Assembly (NCBI GenBank): GCA_947380285.1
Contig: CANCQD010000025.1
Location: 1 to 23,959 of the forward strand
Origin: Burkholderiaceae bacterium
Lineage (GTDB): Bacteria > Pseudomonadota > Gammaproteobacteria > Burkholderiales > Burkholderiaceae
Direction: 5' to 3'
DNA length: 23,959 nucleotides
The notes under the pieces are model-generated. The model searched no databases and was not told where the DNA came from. It saw only the letters and a list, made by a program, of their open reading frames with translations. A program made the position numbers and the translations under genes. Each line of letters starts with the position of its first letter. Position 1 is the stretch's first letter. This document shows, one piece after another, positions 1 through 9,263 of the stretch.

Positions 1-675
1 CTTCGGAAAATCAGGTGAGCGCAGAGTCTCAGTAATTTTGCGGTCGATATCCAAAATCCAAGAGGATGGGTCAGCTAACTCTGTAGCAACGCTGTCACGC
101 AATGCACCCATTTGTAATAGCAGTTCGCGCATATTCTGCGCTCCAGCACCAGAAGCCGCCTGATATGTCATGGCGCTAATCCACTCAACCATGTCGGCTT
201 TAACTAAACCACCCATAGCCATCATCATTAAGCTAACGGTACAGTTGCTACCAATCCAGTTCTTTCCACCAGCAGCTAAGGCTTTATCAATCACCGGACG
301 ATTTACTGGATCCAAAACTAAAACAGCATCTTCCTTCATACGCAAAGCACTAGCCGCATCAATCCAATGACCTTCCCAACCAGCGGCGCGAAGTTTGGGG
401 AAAATCTCATTGGTATAGTCGCCACCTTGGCAAGTCAAAATAATGTCGCAACGCGAGAGTGCCTTGATGTCATTCGCATCCAGCAAAGTATTTTCGCTCT
501 TAGTCACTTTCTGACCATTCAAGAGTGGCACTTCACCACCAGCTTGGCTGGTACTAAAAAATACTGGCTCAATAAGATCAAAATCCTTCTCAGCTAGCAT
601 TCTCTCCATGAGAACGCTGCCAACCATACCGCGCCAGCCAACTAAGCCAACCAAGGGTGTATTTGTATTTGCCAT
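1..675 (-). CDS. asd: Aspartate-semialdehyde dehydrogenase, N-terminal 225 residues (cut by window edge)
   Basis: Catalyses NADPH-dependent reduction of aspartyl-phosphate to aspartate semialdehyde, the branch point to lysine/diaminopimelate, threonine and methionine; cytoplasmic. The N-terminus shows the nucleotide-binding pattern [14 protein letters not shown] (residues 9-22), and the catalytic cysteine lies in [13 protein letters not shown] at about residue 145, as in the Gram-negative Asd subfamily. The start is the ATG at 673-675; I see no strong ribosome-binding site before it. The frame is open to base 1, so roughly the last 140-150 residues, including the catalytic histidine region, are outside the window. 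It lies 56 bases downstream of leuB and is probably cotranscribed with the leu genes, an arrangement common in Burkholderiales. Confidence 0.95.
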   Translation of the reverse strand, partial: MANTNTPLVGLVGWRGMVGSVLMERMLAEKDFDLIEPVFFSTSQAGGEVPLLNGQKVTKSENTLLDANDIKALSRCDIILTCQGGDYTNEIFPKLRAAGWEGHWIDAASALRMKEDAVLVLDPVNRPVIDKALAAGGKNWIGSNCTVSLMMMAMGGLVKADMVEWISAMTYQAASGAGAQNMRELLLQMGALRDSVATELADPSSWILDIDRKITETLRSPDFPK

Positions 676-731
676 GATGATTAACTATCTAGTAAATTTA
701 ATTTCTGTGATGAGATTATTTTTGACTTCTC

Positions 732-1802
732 TTAAGCAAGTGCTGCAACTACAGCATCGCCCATTTGTACGGTAGATACCTTTTGCGTACCTTCTGTATA
801 AATATCGGCAGTACGCAATCCTTGCGCTAATACTTTTTGGACTGCTTTTTCAATGCGGTCTGCTTCTGCTGGTATGCCTAAGGAATAACGCAGCATCATT
901 GCAGCAGACAAAATGGTTGCCAGCGGATTAGCAATGCCCTTACCAGCGATGTCCGGCGCAGAACCATGACTAGGCTCATACAAACCCTTATTGTTCTTAT
1001 CCAAAGAGGCTGATGGCAACATACCAATAGAGCCAGTCAACATCGCAGCTTCATCAGACAAGATGTCACCAAACAGATTGCCAGTCACCACGACGTCAAA
1101 CGCCTTAGGCGCCTTCACTAATTGCATTGCTGCGTTGTCTACATACATATGGGACAACTCAACATCTGGATACTCTTGAGAGATCCGAATCATCACTTCA
1201 CGCCAGAGCTGAGAAGTTTCGAGAACGTTTGCTTTGTCTACGCTACACACTTTCTTACCGCGCTTGCGTGCTGCATCAAAAGCAACATGGCCAATACGCT
1301 CCACCTCTGGTTCACTGTAATGCATCGTATCGAAACACTCACGCGCGCCTTTGAATAGCGGTGACTCAGAAGAGCGACTGCCCCTTGGTTGACCAAAATA
1401 GATATCGCCATTGAGCTCACGCACAATCAAAATATCTAAGCCGCCAATAATTTCAGGTTTTAGACTAGATGCAGCAGTCAACTCTGGATAACAAATGGCA
1501 GGCCTGAAATTAGCAAACAACTCGAGGTGTTTACGTAAACCCAAAATGGCTTGTTCGGGACGCAGTTCGCGTGGGAGAGCATCGTATTTCCAGTCACCTA
1601 CCGCGCCAAACAAAATAGCATCCGCTTTTTTGGCAAGTTCTAAAGTAGCTGGCGGCAAAGGATGTCCAGCGACATCATAAGCTGCTCCACCAACAGGAGC
1701 CTCTTCTAAGTCAAATTTATGCCCAAGGGCCTGAAGCACTCGAACGGCTTGAGCAACGATTTCCGGACCGATACCATCGCCCGGTAGGACTGCAATTTTC
1801 AT
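732..1802 (-). CDS. leuB: 3-isopropylmalate dehydrogenase
   Basis: Third committed step of leucine synthesis: NAD-dependent oxidation and decarboxylation of 3-isopropylmalate to 2-oxoisocaproate; cytoplasmic homodimer. The protein is 356 residues, the normal length, beginning [16 protein letters not shown]. Visible family residues are the NGDIYFG segment with its catalytic tyrosine near 135, [10 protein letters not shown] with the catalytic lysine at 190, the metal aspartates in YVDNAAM (222) and [10 protein letters not shown] (246 and 250), and the nucleotide-binding [14 protein letters not shown] near 276-289. NAD rather than NADP preference is known for the family and was not tested. It follows leuD by 23 bases and precedes asd, so it is very likely in the leuC-leuD-leuB transcript. 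Confidence 0.97.
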   Translation of the reverse strand: MKIAVLPGDGIGPEIVAQAVRVLQALGHKFDLEEAPVGGAAYDVAGHPLPPATLELAKKADAILFGAVGDWKYDALPRELRPEQAILGLRKHLELFANFRPAICYPELTAASSLKPEIIGGLDILIVRELNGDIYFGQPRGSRSSESPLFKGARECFDTMHYSEPEVERIGHVAFDAARKRGKKVCSVDKANVLETSQLWREVMIRISQEYPDVELSHMYVDNAAMQLVKAPKAFDVVVTGNLFGDILSDEAAMLTGSIGMLPSASLDKNNKGLYEPSHGSAPDIAGKGIANPLATILSAAMMLRYSLGIPAEADRIEKAVQKVLAQGLRTADIYTEGTQKVSTVQMGDAVVAALA

Positions 1803-1825
1803 GAAAGGCCTTTAAATCAAAGAAA

Positions 1826-2473
1826 TTACGGCAATTGTGTAGCAAGCCAAGGCATTTTTAGAATGCGCTCGGCTTCATAAGCCTTGATTTTATCTGCATG
1901 TTGCAGCGTTAAGCCAATATCATCCAAGCCATTGAACAGGCAGTACTTTCTAAAGGGGGCTACTTCGAAGCTGTAAGCAGTACCATCAGGAGCAATCACC
2001 TGCTGAGCATCTAAATCGACCGTTAATTGATAACCATTAAACGCTTGGGTTTCATTAAAAAGATGGTCAACCTGCATTTCAGTCAAAACAATCGGTAAAA
2101 CACCGTTTTTGAAGCAGTTGTTGTAGAAAATATCGGCAAAACTAGGTGCAATTACCGCCCTAAAGCCAAATTGATCTAAGGCCCAAGGAGCATGTTCGCG
2201 AGAACTACCGCAACCAAAGTTTTTGCGGGCCAGCAAAATTCCGGCACCTTTATAGCGCGGTTGATTGAGAACAAAGTCTGGGTTAATGGGACGTGTACTG
2301 CAGTCTTGACCAGGTTCACCGTGATCAAGATAACGCCATTCATCAAAGAGATTTTGTCCAAAGCCTGTCTTCTTGATTGATTTCAGAAACTGCTTCGGAA
2401 TAATGGCATCGGTATCCACGTTCTCGCGATTAAGCGGAGCAACCAAACCTTTGTATACCGTAAATTTTTCCAT
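1826..2473 (-). CDS. leuD: 3-isopropylmalate dehydratase small subunit
   Basis: Small (swivel-domain) subunit of isopropylmalate isomerase, which with LeuC converts 2-isopropylmalate to 3-isopropylmalate. It has 215 residues, typical for proteobacterial LeuD. The start [20 protein letters not shown] is characteristic, followed by the [11 protein letters not shown] motif and the [13 protein letters not shown] substrate-binding loop near residue 87. The ATG at 2471-2473 is the natural start. It lies 23 bases downstream of the small lipoprotein gene (2497-2703) that separates it from leuC, so the two subunits of one enzyme are split by an unrelated gene. Leucine-dependent control cannot be judged here because leuA is not in the window. 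Confidence 0.97.
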   Translation of the reverse strand: MEKFTVYKGLVAPLNRENVDTDAIIPKQFLKSIKKTGFGQNLFDEWRYLDHGEPGQDCSTRPINPDFVLNQPRYKGAGILLARKNFGCGSSREHAPWALDQFGFRAVIAPSFADIFYNNCFKNGVLPIVLTEMQVDHLFNETQAFNGYQLTVDLDAQQVIAPDGTAYSFEVAPFRKYCLFNGLDDIGLTLQHADKIKAYEAERILKMPWLATQLP

Positions 2474-2496
2474 AATTCGACTTTGCTTCTAATTGT

Positions 2497-2703
2497 TTAC
2501 TTCACTGGGGTAACGACCACATCCTTACCCTTGGTTTGAGATTGATTGCTTTGTTGTGTGTTGCTCGATCCACCCATGGATGTTCCCATGTTCTGCAAAT
2601 CTTTACCAACACCTTCCATAGTGCTGCTGCAAGCAGAAATAATCATGCCAGCCGCACCAACAATTGCAAGCCTAGAAATTAAAGAGAGTGAAGAAAATTT
2701 CAT
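2497..2703 (-). CDS. Entericidin EcnA/B-like small lipoprotein
   Basis: A 68-residue lipoprotein precursor with a hydrophobic signal segment (about residues 9-24) ending in the lipobox ISAC; the lipidated cysteine is at about 25. The sequence after it, MEGVGKDLQNMGTSM, matches the entericidin pattern of glycine-rich GxGKDxxxxG. Entericidins A and B of E. coli are a small toxin/antidote lipoprotein pair linked to cell lysis, but most family members outside enterics have no shown function. The tail is rich in Ser, Gln and Asn and is longer than in the E. coli proteins. An AAGGA ribosome-binding site sits 8 bases before the ATG and overlaps the leuC stop region, indicating translation from the leu transcript. 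Family call is fairly firm; role is unknown. Confidence 0.8.
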   Translation of the reverse strand: MKFSSLSLISRLAIVGAAGMIISACSSTMEGVGKDLQNMGTSMGGSSNTQQSNQSQTKGKDVVVTPVK

Positions 2704-2715
2704 TGATCAGTTTCC

Positions 2716-4125
2716 TTAAGAAATCTTGCGAACGTCAACAAAGTGACCTTCAATCGCTGCAGCAGCTGCCATTGCAGGGCTAACCAAATGCGTGCGGCCG
2801 CCATTACCTTGACGACCTTCGAAATTACGATTGGAGGTCGAAGCACAACGCTCTCCCGGTTCCAAGCGATCGGCATTCATAGCCAAACACATAGAACAGC
2901 CAGGCTCACGCCACTCAAAGCCGGCAGCCTTGAAAATGCGATCTAAACCTTCACGCTCTGCTTGGGCTTTTACCAAACCAGAGCCCGGCACAACTAATGC
3001 TAACTTCACATTAGCGGCAACTTTTTTACCTAAGCGATCGACGACCTTAGCTGCAGCGCGCATATCTTCAATACGACTGTTAGTGCAGGAGCCGATAAAT
3101 ACTTTATCAACAGAAATACTGCTGAGCGGTGTGTTAGGTACAAGATTCATGTACTCCAAAGCACGCTCCATGGCTGAGCGTTTATTTGGGTCACGTTCTT
3201 TTTCTGGATCAGGAACGCGCTCGCTAATCGCAAGCACCATTTCTGGAGAAGTACCCCAGGTCACTTGCGGAGCTATTTCTTCTGCACGCAATTCAACCAA
3301 AGCATCAAACTTGGCATCAGCATCCGTATGCAAGGTTCTCCAATATTGCAAAGCTTGCAACATCGCAGGGCCCTTAGGGGCATATGGACGACCTTGAATA
3401 TATTCAATGGTTGTTTCATCTACAGCAACTAAACCAGCGCGGGCACCCGCTTCAATCGCCATATTGCAAAGTGTCATGCGACCCTCCATGGAAAGGTTGC
3501 GAATCGCTTCACCTGAAAACTCGATGGTGTAGCCAGTACCGCCTGCAGTTCCAATCTTGCCGATCACTGCTAAGACGATATCTTTTGCTGTAGAGCCTGG
3601 CTGCAAGCGACCATCTACGCGCACCAACATATTCTTGCTCTTTTTCATGAGCAAAGTTTGCGTTGCTAATACGTGCTCAACTTCAGAGGTGCCAATACCA
3701 AATGCCAGGGCACCAAAAGCACCATGCGTACTAGTATGAGAATCACCGCAAACTACGGTCATGCCAGGTAAGGTTGCACCCTGCTCTGGCCCGATAACGT
3801 GAACAATCCCTTGACGAGTATCGTTCATTTTGTACTGGGTAATACCAAAGGCATCGCAGTTTTGATCCAAGGTATCGACTTGCAACTTAGAAATCGGATC
3901 GGTGATACCTTCAGAGCGATCCGTTGTTGGAACGTTGTGATCGGAAACAGCCAAATTGGCAGAGATTCTCCAAACTGGACGCCCAGCCAAATTCAGACCC
4001 TCAAATGCCTGAGGACTGGTTACCTCATGCAGCAATTGTCGATCGATATAAATCGTGGCTGTGCCATCCTCTTCAGAGTAAACAACGTGGTCATCCCACA
4101 ATTTGTCATAAAGCGTACGAGACAT
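2716..4125 (-). CDS. leuC: 3-isopropylmalate dehydratase large subunit
   Basis: Large, iron-sulfur subunit of isopropylmalate isomerase, an aconitase-family enzyme working with LeuD. The 469-residue length is standard and the opening [14 protein letters not shown] is typical. The three cysteines that should hold the [4Fe-4S] cluster are visible: FIGSCTNSR (Cys347) and GCSMCLAMN (Cys410 and Cys413). [20 protein letters not shown] (about 124-143) and the C-terminal [17 protein letters not shown] (about 434-450) are further family signatures. It starts only 17 bases after the gltA stop, so it is probably transcribed with citrate synthase as well as from any promoter inside gltA. The [4Fe-4S] cluster implies sensitivity to oxidative stress, as known for the family. 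Confidence 0.97.
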   Translation of the reverse strand: MSRTLYDKLWDDHVVYSEEDGTATIYIDRQLLHEVTSPQAFEGLNLAGRPVWRISANLAVSDHNVPTTDRSEGITDPISKLQVDTLDQNCDAFGITQYKMNDTRQGIVHVIGPEQGATLPGMTVVCGDSHTSTHGAFGALAFGIGTSEVEHVLATQTLLMKKSKNMLVRVDGRLQPGSTAKDIVLAVIGKIGTAGGTGYTIEFSGEAIRNLSMEGRMTLCNMAIEAGARAGLVAVDETTIEYIQGRPYAPKGPAMLQALQYWRTLHTDADAKFDALVELRAEEIAPQVTWGTSPEMVLAISERVPDPEKERDPNKRSAMERALEYMNLVPNTPLSSISVDKVFIGSCTNSRIEDMRAAAKVVDRLGKKVAANVKLALVVPGSGLVKAQAEREGLDRIFKAAGFEWREPGCSMCLAMNADRLEPGERCASTSNRNFEGRQGNGGRTHLVSPAMAAAAAIEGHFVDVRKIS

Positions 4126-4142
4126 GAGTGGCCTTAATTACC

Positions 4143-5456
4143 TTATTTACGAACAGAGATGTTCGGAACCTTGCGGGTAGTTTCGCCAACGTACAACTGA
4201 CGCGGACGACCAATCTTATACTCAGGGTCAGTAATCATTTCTTCCCATTGAGCAATCCAGCCCACTGTTCTTGCCAAAGCAAAAATACAGGTGAACATTT
4301 CTGTTGGGATACCCAAAGCACGTTGCACGATGCCAGAGTAGAAGTCTACGTTTGGATAGAGCTTACGGCTAACAAAGTACTCATCTTCCAAAGCAATCTT
4401 CTCAAGTGTCATTGCCAGCTTAAACAATGGATCATCTTGAAGGCCGAGCTCATTCAATACCTCGTAGCAAGTTTCACGCATCAGTTTTGCACGTGGGTCA
4501 AAGTTTTTGTAAACACGGTGACCAAAGCCCATCAAGCGAACGCTTGAGTTCTTGTCTTTTACTTGGGCAATGAATTCGTGAATCTTATCTACGCCACCAT
4601 TAGCCTGAATGTCATTCAACATTTGCAAGCAGGCTTCGTTTGCGCCACCGTGAGCCGGCCCCCAGAGACAAGCAATACCAGCAGAAATAGCAGCGAATGG
4701 GTTTGTGCCAGAAGAGCCGCACAAACGCACTGTTGAGGTAGATGCGTTTTGCTCATGATCAGCATGTAATGTGAAGATACGATCTAAAGCACGAACCAAT
4801 ACTGGGTTTACTTTGTACTCTTCACATGGTGTTGCAAACATCATGCGCATAAAGTTTGCGGTGTATGACAAAGAGTTATCTGGATAGATAAATGGTTGCC
4901 CTACGGAATACTTATAAGACATTGCCACTAAGGTTGGCATTTTTGCGATCAAACGAATTTGCGCCACTTCACGCGCCTTTTCATCGGAATAGTCGATCTC
5001 GTCATGATAGAACGCAGCCATCGCACCAACCAAGCCAGTCAATACAGACATTGGATGGGCATCACGACGGAAACCACGCAAGAAGAATTGCATTTGCTCA
5101 TGAACCATGGTGTGGTGTATCACCATTTCATCAAATGCTTTTTTCTCGGCAGCGTTTGGCAATTCACCATTGATCAACAGGTAGCAAACTTCTAAGAAGT
5201 CACAGTTATTTGCTAAATCTTCAATTGGATAGCCGCGATAGAGCAACTCACCCTTATCGCCGTCGATATAGGTAATTTTGCTGTTGCATGACGCAGTAGA
5301 TAGGAAGCCTGAATCGTAAGTGAACTTACCAGTCTGACCATAAAGCTTGCGAATGTCGATTACGTCAGGACCTACTGTCCCTTTGTAAATTGGCAGATCA
5401 ATATCTGGCGTTCCATCCGAAAACGAGAGTTTTGCCTTGATGTCCGATTCAATCAT
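4143..5456 (-). CDS. gltA: Citrate synthase (type II, hexameric class)
   Basis: Condenses acetyl-CoA and oxaloacetate to citrate, the entry step of the TCA cycle. The 437-residue length and N-terminal domain fit the Gram-negative type II enzymes that are typically allosterically inhibited by NADH. The catalytic triad is visible as His269 in [10 protein letters not shown], His313 in [14 protein letters not shown] and Asp371 in PNVDFYSG. An AAGGA ribosome-binding site lies just before the ATG on the minus strand (within 5457-5470). The 82-base gap between sdhE and gltA probably carries its own promoter, though I could not fix convincing -35/-10 boxes. Downstream leuC follows after 17 bases. Confidence 0.98.
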   Translation of the reverse strand: MIESDIKAKLSFSDGTPDIDLPIYKGTVGPDVIDIRKLYGQTGKFTYDSGFLSTASCNSKITYIDGDKGELLYRGYPIEDLANNCDFLEVCYLLINGELPNAAEKKAFDEMVIHHTMVHEQMQFFLRGFRRDAHPMSVLTGLVGAMAAFYHDEIDYSDEKAREVAQIRLIAKMPTLVAMSYKYSVGQPFIYPDNSLSYTANFMRMMFATPCEEYKVNPVLVRALDRIFTLHADHEQNASTSTVRLCGSSGTNPFAAISAGIACLWGPAHGGANEACLQMLNDIQANGGVDKIHEFIAQVKDKNSSVRLMGFGHRVYKNFDPRAKLMRETCYEVLNELGLQDDPLFKLAMTLEKIALEDEYFVSRKLYPNVDFYSGIVQRALGIPTEMFTCIFALARTVGWIAQWEEMITDPEYKIGRPRQLYVGETTRKVPNISVRK

Positions 5457-5538
5457 TTCTAATCCTTAGTCATTCAAAATTATGATTAATACACTATTCA
5501 CTCATACATCCATGAAGCTACTGCACCAAAATGCTGAA

Positions 5539-5808
5539 TTACTTCTCTCTCAGCCTTTGTAAAATCCTCTTGAAAGAGTCTGTTTGCCTCTCTTTCTCCA
5601 GACTTGCCACAGAATCTTTACGACCTATCAACAAATCCATTAAGTCGTTGTCATCTAACGCCAACAACTGGCTTAAAACTTTTCCATCTTCTGCGCTTAA
5701 CTGAGTGCCGTAACGCTCAAAGAAACGTTGCAGAATTAAATCGTTCTCTAGCAAACCCCTACGAGCATCACTCTTTAAACGATACAACTCCGCATTGCTG
5801 AGGGTCAT
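5539..5808 (-). CDS. sdhE: FAD assembly factor SdhE (succinate dehydrogenase flavinylation factor)
   Basis: Small cytoplasmic protein (89 residues) that promotes covalent attachment of FAD to SdhA. The family hallmark RGxxE is present as [11 protein letters not shown] at residues 16-26 (Arg17, Gly18, Glu21), followed by the conserved helix with FFERYG. The ATG overlaps the end of sdhB by four bases (5805-5808), so translation is probably coupled to SdhB. Its position between sdhB and gltA matches its role: the flavoprotein substrate, SdhA, is encoded in the same transcript. YgfY and DUF339 are older names for the same family. Confidence 0.93.
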   Translation of the reverse strand: MTLSNAELYRLKSDARRGLLENDLILQRFFERYGTQLSAEDGKVLSQLLALDDNDLMDLLIGRKDSVASLEKERQTDSFKRILQRLREK

Positions 5809-6509
5809 ACCGCCCTACGAACCATCAACTCCTTAATCTTGCCAATCGCCTTCGTTGGATTCAAATGCTTAGGACATACATCCACGCAATTCATGATGGT
5901 GTGGCAACGGAACAAACGGTAAGGATCCTCTAGGTTGTCCAAGCGCTGATTGGTTTCTTCGTCACGGCTATCAGCAATAAAGCGATACGCCTGCAACAAA
6001 CCAGCTGGACCCACAAACTTATCCGGATTCCACCAGAATGATGGGCATGAAGTTGAGCATGAGGCACACAAGATACACTCATACAAACCATTTAACTCTT
6101 CACGCTCTTCTGGACTCTGGAGACGCTCTTTTTCAGGTGGCGGATTATCGTTTACCAAGTAAGGCTTAATCGACAAATACTGTTTGAAGAACAAAGTCAT
6201 GTCGACGATCAAATCGCGCACTACTGGCAAGCCAGGTAATGGGCGCAATGTGATGACCTTAGGCAAAGTCAACATATTGGTCAAACAAGCCAAACCATTT
6301 TTACCGTTAATATTCATTGCATCTGAACCGCACACACCTTCACGGCATGAACGACGATAAGAAATTGTTTCGTCTTGTTTCTTCAAAGAAATCAAAGCGT
6401 CTAACAACATACGCTCACCAGTAAGCTCTAACTCATAGCGCTGCATGCGTGGAGCTGCATCAACGTCTGGATCGTAGCGGTAAATTTCGAATATACGGAT
6501 ATCACTCAT
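5805..6509 (-). CDS. sdhB: Succinate dehydrogenase iron-sulfur subunit
   Basis: Electron-transfer subunit of complex II, carrying electrons from the SdhA flavin to quinone at the membrane anchor. The 234-residue protein shows all three cluster sites: [2Fe-2S] ligands in [13 protein letters not shown] (Cys55, Cys60, Asp63) plus Cys75; the [4Fe-4S] run CILCASC (145, 148, 151) with Cys212; and [3Fe-4S] ligands Cys155, Cys202 and Cys208. The Asp at the third [2Fe-2S] position is also seen in E. coli SdhB, so it is not a defect. It lies 17 bases after sdhA and overlaps sdhE by four bases. Confidence 0.98.
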   Translation of the reverse strand: MSDIRIFEIYRYDPDVDAAPRMQRYELELTGERMLLDALISLKKQDETISYRRSCREGVCGSDAMNINGKNGLACLTNMLTLPKVITLRPLPGLPVVRDLIVDMTLFFKQYLSIKPYLVNDNPPPEKERLQSPEEREELNGLYECILCASCSTSCPSFWWNPDKFVGPAGLLQAYRFIADSRDEETNQRLDNLEDPYRLFRCHTIMNCVDVCPKHLNPTKAIGKIKELMVRRAV

Positions 6510-6526
6510 TTTCTATTTCTCTTCGC

Positions 6527-8305
6527 TTAGAAAGTACGTTCTTTAGGAGGGAAGGACTCAACCGTTAAAGGCTTCAGTACAACTGGCTTGTAAGAGAGCT
6601 TATTTCCCTCGCTATACCAAAGGGTATGCTTCATCCAATTCTCATCATCGCGCTCTTGATGATCGTCATGGGAATGCGCACCGCGACTCTCTTTACGAGC
6701 TGCAGCAGAAATCATGGTTGCATTTGCTGTCTCAACCAAGTTAGCAACCTCCAAGGCTTCAATACGTGCTGTATTGAAAATCTCGGACTTATCCTTAACC
6801 CATAAGTGCTTAGCGCGCTCTGTCAATTTAGCCATTTGACGAACACCTTCGTCCATCAACTCTTGGTTACGGAATACGCCAGCGTACTTCTGCATGCACT
6901 TGCGAATATCGTTTGCAACATCTTGAGCGTATTCACCAGAGGTGGAGTCATCCAATGCTGCAATGCGAGCCAAAGTTTGTTCGCCAGCATTTGCAGGCAA
7001 AGGTTTAAATTCACGATTCTTGAGATCAAGGCCAACGATATGGTTACCAGCCGCGCGACCGAATACCAAGAGATCGAGCAATGAGTTTGTACCCAAACGG
7101 TTAGCGCCGTGCACTGAAACACATGAACATTCACCAATAGCATATAAGCCATTAACGATTTCATTATGAATGCCGTTAGCAGGCACAACGACTTGCCCAT
7201 TGATGTTCGTAGGAATGCCGCCCATCTGATAGTGAATCGTTGGCACCACCGGAATGGGTTCTTTAGTGACGTCAACGTTTGCAAAGTTAATACCAATTTC
7301 GTAAACAGAAGGCAGTCGCTTCATGATCGTCTCGGCGCCAATGTGTGTGAGATCGAGCACAACATAGTCACCGTTAGGACCGCAACCGCGCCCTTCTTTA
7401 ATTTCTTGGTCCATACAGCGGGATACGAAATCTCGTGGGGCTAGATCTTTATATGTTGGTGCGTAACGTTCCATGAAACGTTCACCATCTTTATTGCGCA
7501 AGATGCCACCCTCACCACGACAACCCTCTGTCAACAACACGCCAGCACCAGCTACGCCAGTTGGATGGAATTGCCAGAATTCCATATCTTCCAATGGGAT
7601 TCCTGAGCGAGCAGCTAAGCCCATACCGTCGCCGGTATTGATAAAGGCGTTTGTGGATGCATCCCAAATACGGCCTGCACCGCCTGTAGCCAACATCACA
7701 ATCTTGGCTTCAAGGATATATACCTGTCCGGTTTCCATTTCGAGAGCGGTGACACCAACAACATCACCAGCATCATCGCGAATCAAATCGAGCGCCAACC
7801 ACTCGACGAAGAAGTTTGTTTTAGCACGCACGTTGCGTTGATACAAGGTATGCAACATAGCATGGCCAGTACGGTCAGCAGCGGCACAAGCTCGTTGCAC
7901 TGGCTTCTCACCATAGTTCGCAGTGTGTCCACCGAATGGGCGCTGATAAATTGTGCCATCTGGGTTACGGTCAAACGGCATACCAAAGTGCTCTAACTCG
8001 TAAACAACTTTTGGCGCCTCGCGACACATAAACTCAATCACGTCCTGGTCACCCAACCAGTCAGACCCCTTGATAGTGTCGTAAAAGTGATAGTGCCAAT
8101 TGTCTTCACTCATATTGCCTAATGAAGCTCCGATACCGCCTTGTGCAGCAACGGTATGTGATCGTGTTGGAAATACTTTAGTTAATACAGCAACATTCAG
8201 GCCGGCTTCAGCCAACTGCAAAGATGCGCGCATACCTGAACCACCTGCTCCAACAATCACCGCATCAAAACGGCGGCGTGGCAATGATTTTTTAATTGCA
8301 GTCAT
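6527..8305 (-). CDS. sdhA: Succinate dehydrogenase flavoprotein subunit
   Basis: Catalytic subunit of complex II; oxidises succinate to fumarate on the cytoplasmic face of the inner membrane. It has 592 residues, the normal size. The FAD-binding GAGGSGMRA is at 19-27, and the histidine expected to carry covalent FAD is His50 in RSHTVAAQGGIGA. The active-site region HPTGVAGAGVLLTEGCRGEG and the capping/active segment GANRLGTNSLLDLLVFGRAA are intact, and the C-terminal helical domain ends with a PLTVESFPPKERTF-type tail. It sits four bases after sdhD and 17 before sdhB. Several long open frames on both strands inside it are shadows. Confidence 0.98.
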   Translation of the reverse strand: MTAIKKSLPRRRFDAVIVGAGGSGMRASLQLAEAGLNVAVLTKVFPTRSHTVAAQGGIGASLGNMSEDNWHYHFYDTIKGSDWLGDQDVIEFMCREAPKVVYELEHFGMPFDRNPDGTIYQRPFGGHTANYGEKPVQRACAAADRTGHAMLHTLYQRNVRAKTNFFVEWLALDLIRDDAGDVVGVTALEMETGQVYILEAKIVMLATGGAGRIWDASTNAFINTGDGMGLAARSGIPLEDMEFWQFHPTGVAGAGVLLTEGCRGEGGILRNKDGERFMERYAPTYKDLAPRDFVSRCMDQEIKEGRGCGPNGDYVVLDLTHIGAETIMKRLPSVYEIGINFANVDVTKEPIPVVPTIHYQMGGIPTNINGQVVVPANGIHNEIVNGLYAIGECSCVSVHGANRLGTNSLLDLLVFGRAAGNHIVGLDLKNREFKPLPANAGEQTLARIAALDDSTSGEYAQDVANDIRKCMQKYAGVFRNQELMDEGVRQMAKLTERAKHLWVKDKSEIFNTARIEALEVANLVETANATMISAAARKESRGAHSHDDHQERDDENWMKHTLWYSEGNKLSYKPVVLKPLTVESFPPKERTF

Positions 8306-8309
8306 CTAA

Positions 8310-8675
8310 TTACACTTTCCACAAAATTTGAATAGCGTAGGCCGCACAGGCTACGAGATATAAAACAGTTAACACCTGAAGTGTTAGACGAATGCTGACA
8401 GGCTTGATGTAATCCATCCAAATATCGCGGATACCAATCCAGGCGTGATAGAACAAGCTGATGAATGCCAGCAGCGTCAATAACTTCATAAATTGATTGC
8501 TAAACAAGGCAGCCCAACCTTCATAAGTAGCGCTACCAGTTACACAGTAATCAACCAACAAAACGACTGTGAAAACCACCATCACAATTGCAGTTACACG
8601 CTGAATAATCCACTCTTTAAGGCCGTAATGAGCACCTACAACTAAGCGCTTTGGTCCAATTTGATAAATGGGCAT
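8310..8675 (-). CDS. sdhD: Succinate dehydrogenase membrane anchor subunit
   Basis: Small integral-membrane subunit (121 residues) that, with SdhC, anchors complex II, holds haem b and forms the quinone site. Three hydrophobic segments are visible, at about residues 25-44, 63-83 and 96-117. The conserved YHAWIGIRDIWMDYIKP (76-92) contains the likely haem-ligand histidine His77 and the family's arginine and aspartate-tyrosine pair. Length and position between sdhC and sdhA are as expected; spacing to sdhA is four bases, so the subunits are made from one message. Confidence 0.95.
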   Translation of the reverse strand: MPIYQIGPKRLVVGAHYGLKEWIIQRVTAIVMVVFTVVLLVDYCVTGSATYEGWAALFSNQFMKLLTLLAFISLFYHAWIGIRDIWMDYIKPVSIRLTLQVLTVLYLVACAAYAIQILWKV

Positions 8676-8699
8676 GAAATTTCCTTAAATGATGTGCGC

Positions 8700-9119
8700 T
8701 TAGTACAAGCCGAACAGTTTGAGACCAACAATCGCGGTCAAGGCTAGACCTAAGAAAAAGACAAAGATCGCCGAACGGTTTGCATCAACCTTTTCAACAC
8801 CGATCTCCAAATCCAACAGCAGATAGCGAATGCCAGCACAGAAATGGTGCAAGAAGGCCCAGATTAATCCAAGACAAATCAATTTCACCATTACATGGCC
8901 CGTAATTGCCTGGAAGTTTTGATAGCTCAGCTCTGAAGCTAAGCTTTGATCTAAAAGATAAAGCAGGAAAGGCAACATTAAAAACAGTGCCGCTCCGCTG
9001 ATACGGTGAAGAATTGAAACTTTACCGGCCCAAGGAAGGCGGTACTGAATCAATTGCGCAAGACCAATATTTCGGTAAACCGGTCTGTCTTTTTTTACGC
9101 TTTGCTGTGAATCAACCAT
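8700..9119 (-). CDS. sdhC: Succinate dehydrogenase cytochrome b556 subunit
   Basis: First gene of the sdh operon: 139-residue membrane subunit of complex II. The conserved SILHRISGAALF (35-46) begins the first membrane helix and contributes to the quinone site. The second helix ends in HHFCAGIRYLLLDLE (91-105), which contains the haem-ligand histidine, and a third hydrophobic segment closes the protein (about 118-136). The start ATG at 9117-9119 gives a normal N-terminus ending in the typical RPVYRNIGL...YRLPW lead. The 144 bases upstream, between sdhC and the regulator gene, should contain the operon promoter. Confidence 0.95.
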   Translation of the reverse strand: MVDSQQSVKKDRPVYRNIGLAQLIQYRLPWAGKVSILHRISGAALFLMLPFLLYLLDQSLASELSYQNFQAITGHVMVKLICLGLIWAFLHHFCAGIRYLLLDLEIGVEKVDANRSAIFVFFLGLALTAIVGLKLFGLY

Positions 9120-9263
9120 GGGTAATCTCTATCTTTAGGTGGAGGTTCATTGTGGTTTTGTTGTATCGCAACATATTCTATTGGAAACCTTAGGCGTGGT
9201 GGGGATTTTTTGGCGTTTAAAGGGGTGAATTACTGGTTTTTACTGATATAGCTCTTCATTAAC

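Noticed and set aside
2831..3397. 188-codon open frame on the plus strand inside leuC
   Set aside because: It lies fully antisense to a complete leuC with all cluster ligands, has no ribosome-binding site and its translation resembles no family; it is a shadow frame.
4128..4547. 139-codon open frame on the plus strand over the gltA 3' end
   Set aside because: Antisense to conserved citrate synthase sequence, with a composition typical of a reversed coding strand.
6357..6359. Aspartate instead of cysteine among the [2Fe-2S] ligands of SdhB as a possible defect
   Set aside because: E. coli SdhB has the same aspartate, so this is normal; the position given is approximate.
6856..7296. 146-codon minus-strand frame inside sdhA
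   Set aside because: Overlaps sdhA in another frame of the same strand; sdhA is complete and has all its motifs.
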